A stretch of 64,000 nt of DNA from the NCBI GenBank assembly GCA_020057295.1, contig JAGVGF010000001.1:57468-121467 (forward strand), written 5' to 3'. Both the position numbers and the translations under genes were made by a program. This stretch comes from an archaeon (GTDB lineage Archaea > Nanobdellota > Nanobdellia > Woesearchaeales > UBA9642). A model generated the notes under the pieces. It saw only the letters and a program-made list of their open reading frames with translations. It searched no databases and had not been told where the DNA came from. Shown here piece by piece: positions 1-8,842 of the stretch (positions within the stretch are counted from its first letter, which is position 1; every line of letters begins with the position of its first letter).

Positions 1-777
1 TGCTATTTAGGCATATCGCAATACAATTCTACATTTGATGAATCAATATTTTCTGATAAAATGCCATTGTGCGCTGGAGGATATTTGTTACTAGAAAAAC
101 CAGACTATCTTCCAAAGAGAATACCTTTAACAACAAATTATGAGGAAAATAATAATTTAGGCGCAGTATATTTAGAACCTATATTTACAAAGAATGTTAC
201 ATTAAAAAAATTTATGATACAGCGTGATTATAAGAATATAGGCCCAGCAACGGTTGCTGTAGGATACAAAATGTCGAATAGTTTTGAAGAATTAGGAAAA
301 AATGATACGGTTGTATTAAGATTAACAAGAGTGATAAATGATGTTATGGACACTCCATGGTCACAAACAATCATATTTGGAAAAGATGCTATGAATAATA
401 AAACTCAGTTGATGCTTCCGGCCGGAAGATATGATATAGATGCTCAATTAATGGATTATAATGGTGTTGTTATACCAAAAGAATGCAAGGCAGTATGTGT
501 TGATGATAGTGGGTGGCAGATAATAACAGGATGTACAGAATATGACTACATTCCACCAGAGGATATACATATAGATGTTGCTATGTGGGGAGGAATATCA
601 TTTAAGAATACAACCCAAATATTTATTTCAGAAAACGATTTGATGAGTAATAAAACTTTAGAGTTCTATATTGTTAGAATGCCTAATCCTAGATGTTTAG
701 ACGATATGAATGAACCACAAATGACAGGATACTTTGCAAACAAATATAGGAATATATTAAGTCCTAAATTTGTATAG
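1..777 (+). CDS. Hypothetical protein, 5'-truncated by window edge
   Basis: The reading frame is open from base 1 to the stop at 775-777, so at least 258 residues are encoded and the true start lies outside the window; the first internal Met is at 61. I do not recognise the family. The visible part is soluble, with alternating beta-type hydrophobic stretches and no obvious membrane helix. Three cysteines near residues 160-180 could bridge, which would suit an exported protein. The C-terminal part after about residue 190 reads like a beta-sandwich. It is convergent with the membrane protein at 834-2150, with a T-rich tail between them. A surface or secreted role is inference only. Confidence 0.6.
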   Translation, partial: CYLGISQYNSTFDESIFSDKMPLCAGGYLLLEKPDYLPKRIPLTTNYEENNNLGAVYLEPIFTKNVTLKKFMIQRDYKNIGPATVAVGYKMSNSFEELGKNDTVVLRLTRVINDVMDTPWSQTIIFGKDAMNNKTQLMLPAGRYDIDAQLMDYNGVVIPKECKAVCVDDSGWQIITGCTEYDYIPPEDIHIDVAMWGGISFKNTTQIFISENDLMSNKTLEFYIVRMPNPRCLDDMNEPQMTGYFANKYRNILSPKFV

Positions 778-833
778 GTTCTAGAATAAATTTATTATAG
801 ATTTTTTTATCGTTATCTTAGAATTTTAATTTT

Positions 834-2150
834 CTATCCGCTGCTGTTAGTTTCATTTCCAGTATTTATTATATCCATGATGGTTACTGGTTCTGTGTAT
901 ACTTGTTCGTATGTTGGTACTGTTGGATTACTATTGTAAACGTTTGGATTGAATTGTTTACTTAATTCTAATATCTTTTCCGTATTATTTTCTTTATAGT
1001 ATTTGTTCATTAACTGTACTATTCGTAATTGATTGCAGAATTCTTTACTACTATTATCTGAGATTTTATCACATACATCAACATTGCCTTTCATTACAAA
1101 TGCTAGATAACAATTATCTTTATATGTTGCTCCTGTAATCCTGTCACAATAATATATTTGTTGACTACTATCTGCAACTACACTATAACATATATCTTTT
1201 TGATCATTAACAAGTCTTGCACAATTAGCTGAGGCAATTTCTCCATTAGTTTGAGCTATTTGTCTAACATTAATTAATACATCACCAAATGTTTGACTAG
1301 TATTACGTGTCACTGTTCCTCCTGGTTTTGTTCCAGTTCCAGGATTTTGATTATTTGCTGGAGGAACGTATGTTATTGGTTTCTTTTCAGTAACTTTCTG
1401 TACAACTTCAAATTCAGCACTACTCTTAGCCTGCTTATTACTTCCATAATCTGCTATAGCTCTAAGATAATATTTACCCGGCTTAATATTTTGAGGTAAT
1501 TGTATAGTTCTCGTAACACTTGCTGTTGTTTGTACAGCAATAGTTTCTTCCTTACGTGTAATTATACTATCAGCATCATCTACAACCAAATATTTTATTG
1601 TGGCATCAAATCTAGATTCAGAACCCATATTAGTAATGTGCAATTGATATGAAACGGTTTCACCAGCCATAAACGAGTAAGCATTGGTATTTATAGCAAT
1701 ATCAAGCAATGATTCCTTAGTGCTGAACATGTTAAGATTAAATAGTCCAAAAACTACTACTGCAACAATAAATATTGAAGCTACGATACCAATAATAGTT
1801 CCCTTAGAGATGTTAACTTCGTGTTTAACATTTATATTTACATTATTTAAGTCAGAAACAACTTTATTAACAATATTAGGACTAAAACCTTGACTAACTA
1901 AGGCATTCTTAATCAAATCAATATTATATCCACTATTTAACTGAGTCTGAATATAATTGCGTAATTGTAATTCTAGAGCAGGATTAATAACTAAATTAGA
2001 TCCGGTATTAGAATTAATATAGTTTATAGCGTCATCAATATCTTTTTCAGAAATATTATTAGCTAATAAGAACTGTTTAATCTTATCTATACTATAACCT
2101 TGACTAATGTAATGCTGAATATAATCAACAACTTTAGGATTAATAACCAC
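834..2150 (-). CDS. Membrane-anchored protein with duplicated N-terminal helical repeat, CARDB-like domain and Cys-rich tail
   Basis: The gene encodes 438 residues from a GTG start preceded by GGGTGA. Residues 2-46 and 54-100 are two copies of one helical module; both begin VINP and share a G-Y-[SN]-I-D pattern. One transmembrane helix spans about 117-140. Residues 150-252 look like a CARDB/Ig-type beta domain, followed by a Pro/Thr/Gly-rich linker (255-285). A C-terminal helical domain carries six cysteines spaced as C-x8-C, C-x11-C and C-x10-C. The topology is probably cytoplasmic repeats, one anchor, then an extracellular adhesive or scaffold part. No enzymatic motif is visible and the function is unknown. 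The divergent neighbour at 2315 is also uncharacterised. Confidence 0.8.
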   Translation of the reverse strand: MVINPKVVDYIQHYISQGYSIDKIKQFLLANNISEKDIDDAINYINSNTGSNLVINPALELQLRNYIQTQLNSGYNIDLIKNALVSQGFSPNIVNKVVSDLNNVNINVKHEVNISKGTIIGIVASIFIVAVVVFGLFNLNMFSTKESLLDIAINTNAYSFMAGETVSYQLHITNMGSESRFDATIKYLVVDDADSIITRKEETIAVQTTASVTRTIQLPQNIKPGKYYLRAIADYGSNKQAKSSAEFEVVQKVTEKKPITYVPPANNQNPGTGTKPGGTVTRNTSQTFGDVLINVRQIAQTNGEIASANCARLVNDQKDICYSVVADSSQQIYYCDRITGATYKDNCYLAFVMKGNVDVCDKISDNSSKEFCNQLRIVQLMNKYYKENNTEKILELSKQFNPNVYNSNPTVPTYEQVYTEPVTIMDIINTGNETNSSG

Positions 2151-2314
2151 TCACCCAGTATTTCATAGAATCAAGTATTTTTAAAGGTAATGATTCTATT
2201 CATAATACTTATTCTATTAATATTTTTGCAAGTGTTATGACTATGGAGTCAAAAGGGTAAAATTTAAATATGACGTTAAATAAGAACGTATAATTAAGAT
2301 TAAAGGTGATGTTT

Positions 2315-2968
2315 ATGGCTGATGATGATAAAAAAGTTTACGAGAAGACATACAATAGCATACTAGGCGCGATACCAGTAGACAAACATATAGAAATGAA
2401 TGAAATGTATGATGCAGCAAGAATAGAGGCATTAAGTGTTCTAAAAGGTAAGAGAATAAAAGATTATGATCAGGGAATAAATGTTCTAGCAGATGCATTA
2501 ATAAAATTCAGAAAGAGTTCTAAACATCCAAACGTAAGTGAAGATAAAAATGATAGACACCATTACACATCACATGTTAGAGAATTTTTACAGCAGTATG
2601 CTAAAGAAAAAGGAATGGATGAAGAAGCTGTAGAAAAGATGTTTAAGAAAGGAAAACTTAGAGAAGTATTAGAAGTGATGATGGAGTCAGAACAACAATC
2701 GGTATTAGAATCAAAAATAGATCATGCAATAAGAGATATACTAAAACGTGATGAGAGTGTTGTTAAGGGTATAGCAGAATACCATTTAGAAAAGAATCCA
2801 CATCTAAAGAGTGCATTAAGTAAATACAAGCAAAACCAGCTAAAAACAAACTACAACTTCCTACTATCAAGCTTGACGCAGCATTACAAACAAAGTATAG
2901 AAAATGCTTTAAATGAGTATAAAGTTCCAGATAAGAAGGAAGATGATAAAGAAGCCAAAAAGAAATAA
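2315..2968 (+). CDS. Hypothetical helical cytoplasmic protein
   Basis: The gene encodes 217 residues from the ATG at 2315, chosen because GGTGAT (2305-2310) sits at normal ribosome-binding spacing. GTG 2306 and ATG 2309 lie inside that site. The sequence is almost entirely charged alpha-helix with no membrane segment or signal peptide. It ends in a Lys/Glu/Asp-rich tail, and a His pair lies around residue 80. I do not recognise a family. It precedes the nucleotidyltransferase gene at 3083 on the same strand, but a T-rich gap of about 110 nt with its own TATA-like stretch suggests separate transcription. Confidence 0.75.
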   Translation: MADDDKKVYEKTYNSILGAIPVDKHIEMNEMYDAARIEALSVLKGKRIKDYDQGINVLADALIKFRKSSKHPNVSEDKNDRHHYTSHVREFLQQYAKEKGMDEEAVEKMFKKGKLREVLEVMMESEQQSVLESKIDHAIRDILKRDESVVKGIAEYHLEKNPHLKSALSKYKQNQLKTNYNFLLSSLTQHYKQSIENALNEYKVPDKKEDDKEAKKK

Positions 2969-3082
2969 TTCTCTTTTTTATTAATTTTTTATACTTATAC
3001 AGCTTTTATCTTTATTATTTTAAATCAATAGATTTATAAATAATTCTCTTTTAATTAATTTTAGTTTACAGTGGGTGATACT

Positions 3083-4963
3083 ATGGCTAAGAAGAGGGAT
3101 AAAGTTGTTAAAGATTATTCTAAAGAATATAAAAATAATGTTCCAGCACCAATAGGTTTAGATGCACAATTGCCAGCAGACATGCCTGAAGAGGCAAAGA
3201 AAAAGTTAACTGAAATAAAAGATAAATTAGATAGATTTCAAAAAAAAGTATTAGATAAATTTTCAGATTATGTTCTCGGAATTTCGTTACTTCCACCACC
3301 AAAACCGGAAGTAAATCCAGAAACAGGTAAGGAAATACCTGTGGATAAAAATAAGATATACTTATTAGCATTAGTTGATGATAGTGATAGTAAAAAGATG
3401 TCTAAAGAAGAGTTAAAAGAGAAATTATCAACAATAATGCAATCAATGGCAGAAGAGATAGATAAGAGATTAGCTATCGAAACACTATTATTAACAGAAC
3501 TATGGCAATCATGTTATGATGGAAAATATGATTACTTACAAGCAATAGCGATGAGCATGCCAGTATATGATAAAGGAATGATGGCCGCAATAAAAATTGC
3601 AGAAGTACATAAGACAATGGTACTAAAAAAATTCGAGAAATATATTGTATGTTATGTAATGGGCGGGTCATTAATTCAGGGCAAGGCTACAGCAAAGTCA
3701 GATATAGATGTATTTATCGTAATAGATGATACTGATGTTAAAAAGATGACCAGAGCAGAATTAAAAGATAAGTTAAGAGCAATAATTATAGGAATGGGAA
3801 TTGATGCTGGAAAAATGACAGGTATAGAAAATAAGATCAATATTCAAGTATACATTTTGACAGATTTTTGGGATTCAGTAAAAGAAGCTAATCCTGTAAT
3901 ATTCACATTCTTAAGAGATGGAGTCCCATTCTATGATCGTGGAATATTTATGCCATGGAAACAATTACTACAAATGGGCAGAGTAAAACCATCACAGGAA
4001 GCAATAGACATGTTCATGCATTCAGGAGATCAAATCCTAGAACGAGTTAGCTTTAAATTAACAGAAATAGCAACAGAAGACTTCTTTTGGGCAACATTAA
4101 CTCCTACACAAGCAGCAATAATGTTATATGGCCTACCTCCACCAACACCAAAGGAAACACCAGAAATGTTAAGAGAGATATTCGTAAAAAAAGAGAAGAT
4201 GTTGGAAGAAGAGTATGTTACAATACTAGAGAGAATACTAAAAATACGAAAAGACATAGAGCATGGTGATAAAAAGTTTGCTACGGGTAAAGAAGTAGAC
4301 TCGTTAGTTGAAGATTCTAAAAAATATTTGAAGAGATTAAATGAATTATTCAAACAAATTGAAAAATTAAAAGAAGAAGAAACAATAGTTCACAATTATG
4401 AAGGTGTAGTAACCATTGTTAGAGATATACTAAAAATGGAAGGCAGAGAAAAAGTTTCTGACTTAGACATGATAAAAATATTTGAGTCCGAAGTTGTACA
4501 CAAAGGTTTAATGCCAGAAAAATATTTAAGAATGTTACGAGATATAACAAAAGCGAAAAAGGATTATGATGCTAAAAAATTAAGCAAGACAGAAGTGTAT
4601 CAAGTAAATAAGGATGCCAGAGAATTAATAAAATTCTTAGTAGAATATATCCAAAGAAAACGTGGCAGGGAACTAGAAAAGGTAAAAATCAGGGTAAAAC
4701 ACGGCAACAGGTTTGGAGAGATAATCTTACTAAATAAGACTGCATTCATAATACATGACATTGATAATGAAGATAAAGAGATAAGTAAGGCCACAGTTAC
4801 ATCTGAAGGCAGATTAACAGACATTAAAGAAAGTTCATTAGAAGAGCTTGAAAAGGCCATAGCAAGTACGGATATTGTACAGAAGACATTTATTAAAGAA
4901 GTAATATTTGAGCAATTAAAAGGAATATTCGGTAAAGATGTAGAGATATTGATAAATTATTGA
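3083..4963 (+). CDS. Duplicated nucleotidyltransferase-fold protein (Pol beta type) with helical C-terminal half
   Basis: The protein has 626 residues from ATG 3083, with GGTGAT four bases upstream. Residues 190-290 carry the Pol beta nucleotidyltransferase signature: G194-G195-S196 followed by D207-x-D209. Residues 45-180 are a clear internal duplicate of that domain. Two segments match, VDDSDSKKM against IDDTDVKKM, and a downstream LTELW/LTDFW block ending PVYDKG/PFYDRG. The first copy has lost both the GGS and the DxD. Residues 310-400 are helical with an I-E-H-G segment, similar to the HEPN-like helical domains that often accompany such enzymes. A long charged coiled coil and a small beta-rich end follow. 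The substrate is unknown; nucleotide transfer to RNA, protein or a small molecule is inferred from the fold. Confidence 0.75.
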   Translation: MAKKRDKVVKDYSKEYKNNVPAPIGLDAQLPADMPEEAKKKLTEIKDKLDRFQKKVLDKFSDYVLGISLLPPPKPEVNPETGKEIPVDKNKIYLLALVDDSDSKKMSKEELKEKLSTIMQSMAEEIDKRLAIETLLLTELWQSCYDGKYDYLQAIAMSMPVYDKGMMAAIKIAEVHKTMVLKKFEKYIVCYVMGGSLIQGKATAKSDIDVFIVIDDTDVKKMTRAELKDKLRAIIIGMGIDAGKMTGIENKINIQVYILTDFWDSVKEANPVIFTFLRDGVPFYDRGIFMPWKQLLQMGRVKPSQEAIDMFMHSGDQILERVSFKLTEIATEDFFWATLTPTQAAIMLYGLPPPTPKETPEMLREIFVKKEKMLEEEYVTILERILKIRKDIEHGDKKFATGKEVDSLVEDSKKYLKRLNELFKQIEKLKEEETIVHNYEGVVTIVRDILKMEGREKVSDLDMIKIFESEVVHKGLMPEKYLRMLRDITKAKKDYDAKKLSKTEVYQVNKDARELIKFLVEYIQRKRGRELEKVKIRVKHGNRFGEIILLNKTAFIIHDIDNEDKEISKATVTSEGRLTDIKESSLEELEKAIASTDIVQKTFIKEVIFEQLKGIFGKDVEILINY

Positions 4964-5047
4964 TTTAGAGAATGTGAAAATAGCGTAAAAAGCTATATTT
5001 AATAACATTTTTAAAGAATATTAAAATGCTAATATTGGTGATTGATA

Positions 5048-5566
5048 ATGCAAACAGGTTATAAAGTAGTAGACATAATGACTAATAAACCAATAGTTGC
5101 AAGTAGAGATATGACTTTAAAAGATGCAGCAGAATTGATGGCTGGAGAAAATGTTAATAGTTTACTAATAGTAGAAAATAATGAACCTGTAGGAATAGTA
5201 ACTGATGAAGATGTAGTAAGAAAATGTGTAGCAAAAGGTTTAGATTCTAAAAAATTAAAATTAAAAGATATATTATCATCAAATTTAATGACAATAACGC
5301 CAGAAAAAGACGTATATGATGCATTAATATTAATGCGTGATAACAATATAAGACAATTACCAGTAGTCAATAAGAAGAAACTTGAAGGATTCTTAACATT
5401 AAAAGATATTTTAAAAATACAGCCAGAATTAATAGATTTAGTGGCAGAAAAATACGAAGTAAGAGAAGAATCTAGAAAGATGCAGGAAATAGAAAAATTA
5501 GCAGATGATGATGGTTCATATGGATTCTTCAGTAAACTAAAATTACGTAAAGGAAAGAAGCGTTAA
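5048..5566 (+). CDS. CBS-domain pair protein
   Basis: The gene encodes 172 residues from ATG 5048, behind GGTGAT (5037-5042). Two CBS domains are visible at about residues 7-62 and 72-128. The first contains the pattern V-D-I-M-T-x-K-P-I and the second S-N-L-M-T-I-T-P, each followed by D-[AV]-x-x-L-M and a G-I-V-T-D-E-D or G-F-L-T-L-K-D turn. CBS pairs bind adenosyl ligands such as AMP, ATP or S-adenosylmethionine and usually act as energy-sensing regulators. The C-terminal 40 residues are a charged helix and basic tail. The next gene, a cis-prenyltransferase, begins 9 bases after the stop, so the two are probably co-transcribed, and regulation of prenyl lipid synthesis is a reasonable inference. 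Confidence 0.88.
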   Translation: MQTGYKVVDIMTNKPIVASRDMTLKDAAELMAGENVNSLLIVENNEPVGIVTDEDVVRKCVAKGLDSKKLKLKDILSSNLMTITPEKDVYDALILMRDNNIRQLPVVNKKKLEGFLTLKDILKIQPELIDLVAEKYEVREESRKMQEIEKLADDDGSYGFFSKLKLRKGKKR

Positions 5567-5575
5567 AGGTATAAC

Positions 5576-6271
5576 ATGAACACTGCTAAACATGTAGCAA
5601 TAATTCTTGATGGAAACAGAAGATTCGCTCAGAAGTTAATGTTAGAACCATGGAAAGGACACGAGTATGGTGTACAAAAAGTTGAAGAATTACTGGAATG
5701 GTCAAAAGATTTAGGAATAATAGAGTTAACATTATACACATTCTCCATACAAAATTTTAATAGGCCAAAACAAGAGTTTGACTACTTAATGAATCTAATA
5801 AAAGATGCATTCAATAAATTCTATAATGATCCAAGAATAGAAGAATATAGCATTAAAGTTAATGTTGTGGGAAGATATACTTTGTTTCCTAAGGATGTAG
5901 TTGAGGCAATTGATAGAATCATTGAAAAAACAAAAAATAACAATAAATTCATAATAAATTTTGCACTTGCATATGGTGGAAGAGAAGAATTAACAGATGC
6001 AATGAAGAGAATAGCACAAGAAGTTCAAAATGGGACTATAGAACCTGAAAAAATCACTGAAAAAACAGTAGAAGAACATCTGTATATATCATCGGAGCCG
6101 GATATAATATTAAGAACTGGTGGAGAAAAGAGGTTGAGTAATTTTTTAATGTGGCAATCATCATATACAGAGTTATTTTTTATAGATAAAGCATGGCCAG
6201 AATTCACTAAAGAAGACTTAATTAATGTTTTAAAAGAATTTGAACAGCGTGGAAGAAGATTTGGAAAATAG
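5576..6271 (+). CDS. uppS: Isoprenyl (cis-prenyl) diphosphate synthase, UppS family
   Basis: The 231-residue protein has typical family length. The N-terminal motif I-I-L-D-G-N-R-R-F-A contains the catalytic Asp12 that binds the diphosphate-associated metal. The TLYTFSxxNFxRP block around residue 55 and the C-terminal LRTGGEKRLSNFL and PEFT blocks are also family signatures. The enzyme condenses isopentenyl diphosphate in cis to make long polyprenyl diphosphates, the lipid carriers for glycosylation in archaea. RTGGE-R-LSNFL with W-Q-S-S-Y-T-E is the archaeal/bacterial form. It follows the CBS protein by 9 bases in a probable operon. Chain length cannot be read from the sequence. Confidence 0.93.
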   Translation: MNTAKHVAIILDGNRRFAQKLMLEPWKGHEYGVQKVEELLEWSKDLGIIELTLYTFSIQNFNRPKQEFDYLMNLIKDAFNKFYNDPRIEEYSIKVNVVGRYTLFPKDVVEAIDRIIEKTKNNNKFIINFALAYGGREELTDAMKRIAQEVQNGTIEPEKITEKTVEEHLYISSEPDIILRTGGEKRLSNFLMWQSSYTELFFIDKAWPEFTKEDLINVLKEFEQRGRRFGK

Positions 6272-6291
6272 ATTCATCTAGATTTGATTAA

Positions 6292-6846
6292 TTACTTGTC
6301 ATCTTCACTAAATATTTCAGCTCTAAAAGTATATATTTTATTACTTAAATTCTTCCAATCATCTTTATCCATTCCAGCCTTTTCAGAAACAGATTCTAAA
6401 AATTTTTCAGGAGTAAATTTATACTCGACAGCAACTTGCGGTAATAATAGTCCAGAACTACGACCTTGAATAATCAACCCATCTTTACCAATATTAATAT
6501 TTTTCAGATATTCATCAGAAGATTTAGCCTTTAAAAGTTCTGGCCTCGTAAGTATTGATATTTCAATAACAATATCCTTTAATTCATCTTTACTTAATGG
6601 AGGAAATCTTGGATCATCAAAAGCTGCAGCTTTACTAGCAGCAATAATTTGCTCATATAAAGGCATTACAGGTCTAGGAAACCCTATACAGCCACGAAGT
6701 TGATTATGTTTATGTAATGTCACAAAACATCCTCTAAGTTGTGTTAAATGCCCTATATTAGAAGTATCTGGATCAGTATCATTAAATGATGCTTCTAAAG
6801 TATTACGTGCTAACTTAAGAAGTAATGCTTGATCTTTTTTGTTCAT
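6292..6846 (-). CDS. AMMECR1/MEMO1-family protein
   Basis: The 184-residue protein matches the AMMECR1 domain along its whole length, with the invariant L-R-G-C-I-G motif after an RGCFVTLH strand. It also has the DPRFPPLSxDEL and I-E-I-S-I-L blocks and the LLLPQVAVEY segment near the C-terminus. The family is universal in archaea and eukaryotes. Its biochemical role is poorly defined, although the conserved RGC suggests an active or nucleotide-binding site. It lies downstream of rpoL on the same strand with a gap of 69 bases that contains a TATA-like box, so it may have its own promoter. Confidence 0.93.
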   Translation of the reverse strand: MNKKDQALLLKLARNTLEASFNDTDPDTSNIGHLTQLRGCFVTLHKHNQLRGCIGFPRPVMPLYEQIIAASKAAAFDDPRFPPLSKDELKDIVIEISILTRPELLKAKSSDEYLKNINIGKDGLIIQGRSSGLLLPQVAVEYKFTPEKFLESVSEKAGMDKDDWKNLSNKIYTFRAEIFSEDDK

Positions 6847-6915
6847 AAAACTATAAATATCATGTAGTTTTTATAGGTTATGAATCATGCTAAAGTAAGC
6901 ACAAAAAACTAGAAT

Positions 6916-7191
6916 TTATAATCTTATCTTCTTAAAATCTTCCAAGAAAGACTCATTCTTCTTCTCTAATCTTTTAACAGCATCAAGTAAAGCCTTTTCA
7001 GGATCCTTATCATCAGTCTCGACAATAAATCTTGGCACACCAATTAATGGATGTTCAACATTGTATGCTGAAACTTTTACAGCCTTATCGTTCCATAATT
7101 CCTTCTTTAAAGCTCCAGAAAATGTATGATCTGCACCAACTATATCAAATATTATCTTCTTTTTACCTTTCTCAATAACCTTTAATTCCAT
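6916..7191 (-). CDS. rpoL: DNA-directed RNA polymerase subunit L (Rpb11 homolog)
   Basis: The start was set at ATG 7191, giving 91 residues beginning MELKVIEKG. An upstream extension to 7266 would read through a perfect hairpin and has no family similarity. The protein has the typical RpoL size and motifs, with an HTF-S-G-A-L-K-x-x-L segment, a Y-N-V-E-H-P-L-x-G-x-P turn and a C-terminal amphipathic helix. RpoL dimerises with RpoD in the polymerase assembly platform. The 5' flank (7225-7294) contains three consecutive hairpins, described separately. Confidence 0.95.
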   Translation of the reverse strand: MELKVIEKGKKKIIFDIVGADHTFSGALKKELWNDKAVKVSAYNVEHPLIGVPRFIVETDDKDPEKALLDAVKRLEKKNESFLEDFKKIRL

Positions 7192-7224
7192 AATTATGAG
7201 GAAATAGGGTTTATTTATAAATGT

Positions 7225-7315
7225 TTTGAAACTCCGTCGACAGAGTTTCAAAGCCCAAAAATGCATGCATTTTTTATGTTTTCTTGAAGAAAACAGTTTC
7301 GAACAAAGTGAGAAA
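7225..7315. repeat. Three tandem perfect hairpins plus dispersed repeat tail
   Basis: Three inverted repeats follow each other: TTTGAAACTC (7225-7234) with its complement at 7243-7252; an 18-base palindrome centred on TGCATGCA (7257-7274); and GTTTTCTT/AAGAAAAC (7278-7294). They are followed by a 25-base segment (7291-7315) that matches 15758-15782 at 21 of 25 positions. The element lies in the divergent gap between rpoL and the gene at 7387. It may be a mobile intergenic repeat or a structured 5' leader of rpoL. Confidence 0.7.
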
Positions 7316-7386
7316 ATCTTACTATGAATGATTTTAAATGATAATCTTTAAAAAGAATATTAAAATCCTATTATTTGGGGGATTAA

Positions 7387-7905
7387 ATGTTCGACGATAA
7401 AAAATTGCGTGAAGCATTTGAAAAAATTAAAGAAGAACGTGATGAACATTTAGAGAGTATTAACGAATTAACAACAGAGTTACAATCAGCATTTGAATAC
7501 ATTTCTGGCCTCGAAAATAAGTACGAAAAGATTAAAGAAATTACTGATGAACTACAAATGTTCAAAAATAGTCTTCTATTAAACGACAAGTCTCACTTTT
7601 CAAATATTATATTAAGCTTGGATGAGCAGAAATTGTTCTTAACACTATATGTTTTTGGGGAAAAAGAACCATTACAATATAAGTTTTTAACAAAGAAACT
7701 AGCTTTAGAAACAGATACAATAAAGATGTTATTATCCTCTTTATTAGATAAAAAGATACCTATAACTAGAGAGAAGATAGGTTCAGAATGGCATTTTAAT
7801 ATAGATCCACGTTTCAGGGAGTTACAAACCAAAGAAAACCTTATAAAAATTCATGAATCTGTATCCAAAGGCATATATGAGAAGAGTTTGAAAAATTTCT
7901 TTTAA
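7387..7905 (+). CDS. Coiled-coil protein with winged-helix-like C-terminal half
   Basis: The gene encodes 172 residues from ATG 7387, with GGGGGAT just upstream. Residues 1-70 form a heptad-rich coiled coil. Residues 75-145 read as a winged helix-turn-helix: a helical pair ending YKFLTKKLALETDTIKMLLS, then a beta-wing SEWHFNIDP. The rest is a helical tail. The layout fits a dimeric DNA-binding or scaffold protein, but no named family is recognised. It is the last ordinary-looking gene before the accessory region that begins with the AT-rich gap at 7906. Confidence 0.75.
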   Translation: MFDDKKLREAFEKIKEERDEHLESINELTTELQSAFEYISGLENKYEKIKEITDELQMFKNSLLLNDKSHFSNIILSLDEQKLFLTLYVFGEKEPLQYKFLTKKLALETDTIKMLLSSLLDKKIPITREKIGSEWHFNIDPRFRELQTKENLIKIHESVSKGIYEKSLKNFF

Positions 7906-8297
7906 ACACACTATTTTATGATGTCTCTATTTTTTTGTTTATATTCTCTTAATACTTTATAAAAAATAACTTATTATTTCTGATTAAAAGTTTTAGCTAC
8001 TATCACTCACTTTATGTTTTATGTTTGTGCTTAACAGTATAATTTTATTATATTTTATGCTCTATATTCGAAAAATATTATTTATTAGATTTTACTAAAT
8101 TTTTCATGAATTTTTTTATAAAATTTTGTTTGAAATTTTTTCCTTAATTTAGTATATTGGATTATCAATATATAGTATAAACAATATATTGTATTAGCAA
8201 TAAATACAAAAAATTGAAAATAATTTACTTATTTATTTTATCGTCGATAAAAATCTTAAATAACAAAATATATAAATATGTCAATATATTGTAAATT
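7906..8297. other. 392-base AT-rich noncoding region upstream of the PadR-type gene
   Basis: No plausible gene is seen on either strand. The stretch is very AT-rich and holds T-runs near 7920-7980 (possible termination of the upstream gene), a TTTGTGCTTAA motif at 8024-8034, an inverted repeat TTTTATCG/CGATAAAA at 8236-8252, several CAATATAT palindromes (separate entry), and a TATA-like stretch at about 8268-8277. Confidence 0.7.
8166..8291 (+). promoter_or_regulatory. Candidate PadR operators: repeated CAATATATTG palindromes around the promoter
   Basis: The palindrome CAATATATTG occurs at 8182-8191, where it is part of the 12-base palindrome ACAATATATTGT, and again at 8282-8291. A near copy, CAATATATAG, is at 8166-8175. 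The downstream copy lies between the TATA-like box (about 8268-8277) and the GTG start at 8298, where a bound repressor would block transcription. Autoregulation by the downstream PadR-type protein is inferred from this position. Confidence 0.6.
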
Positions 8298-8633
8298 GTG
8301 AAAAAACAAAAAAATAACTCAAAAAAGTTAATACCAAAATATATTGAATTAAAGGGTTTTCTAAGTTTTTTTATACTTCATGAACTCGACGATAGGCCTT
8401 CTTCTGGCGATGAACTTGCATTAGCTATCGGTGAGCGTAGAAACACTGTTTTAACACCTGGAACAATCTATCCAGCTTTGAAGCGTTTACGTCGACAAAA
8501 ACTGATATTTTATCGTAGAAATGGCAGAAAAAAAGTATATGTTTTAACTGATCTTGGTAAAAAAGAGCTTAAAGCGCTATATGTTGTTTTTGCTGATTTT
8601 TTTAGTGGATTAAAAACAAAAATAAAGCGATAA
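8298..8633 (+). CDS. PadR-family transcriptional regulator
   Basis: The gene encodes 111 residues from GTG 8298, which lies about 26 bases after a TATA box, consistent with a leaderless transcript. The PadR winged-helix core is clear: F-F-I-L-H-E-L, a G-D-E-L-A helix, then L-T-P-G-T-I-Y-P-A-L-K-R-L recognition helix and the Y-R-R-N-G-R-K-K-x-Y wing, with T-D-L-G-K-K-E-L at the end. The dimerisation helix is short. PadR proteins are repressors that often respond to hydrophobic ligands and commonly bind their own promoter; the palindromes just upstream fit this. The gene sits alone, with AT-rich flanks on both sides, ahead of the recombinase module. Confidence 0.88.
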   Translation: MKKQKNNSKKLIPKYIELKGFLSFFILHELDDRPSSGDELALAIGERRNTVLTPGTIYPALKRLRRQKLIFYRRNGRKKVYVLTDLGKKELKALYVVFADFFSGLKTKIKR

Positions 8634-8842
8634 ATTTTAGTTATTGATTAAATCCTTTAGTTTTTTGTTTTATTTATATTTGATTATATGTTTTAATCGA
8701 AAATTAAATATTTTGTGTTTAATTTTATGTTTTTTGATTAAATATTTTAATTAAAGATTAATATCTTTAGAATTAATTTTGTTATATTTGTGCTATTATA
8801 TTTTAATCAAAAATTAAAAAATATAAGAAAAGTTATATTTAT
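8634..8842. other. AT-rich spacer with recurrent GATTAAA/TTTAATC motifs
   Basis: Noncoding. The motif GATTAAA or its complement recurs at short intervals here and again around 9424-9442, often in inverted pairs. I see no gene. The motif is simple in composition, so some of the recurrence may be low-complexity background. Confidence 0.4.
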
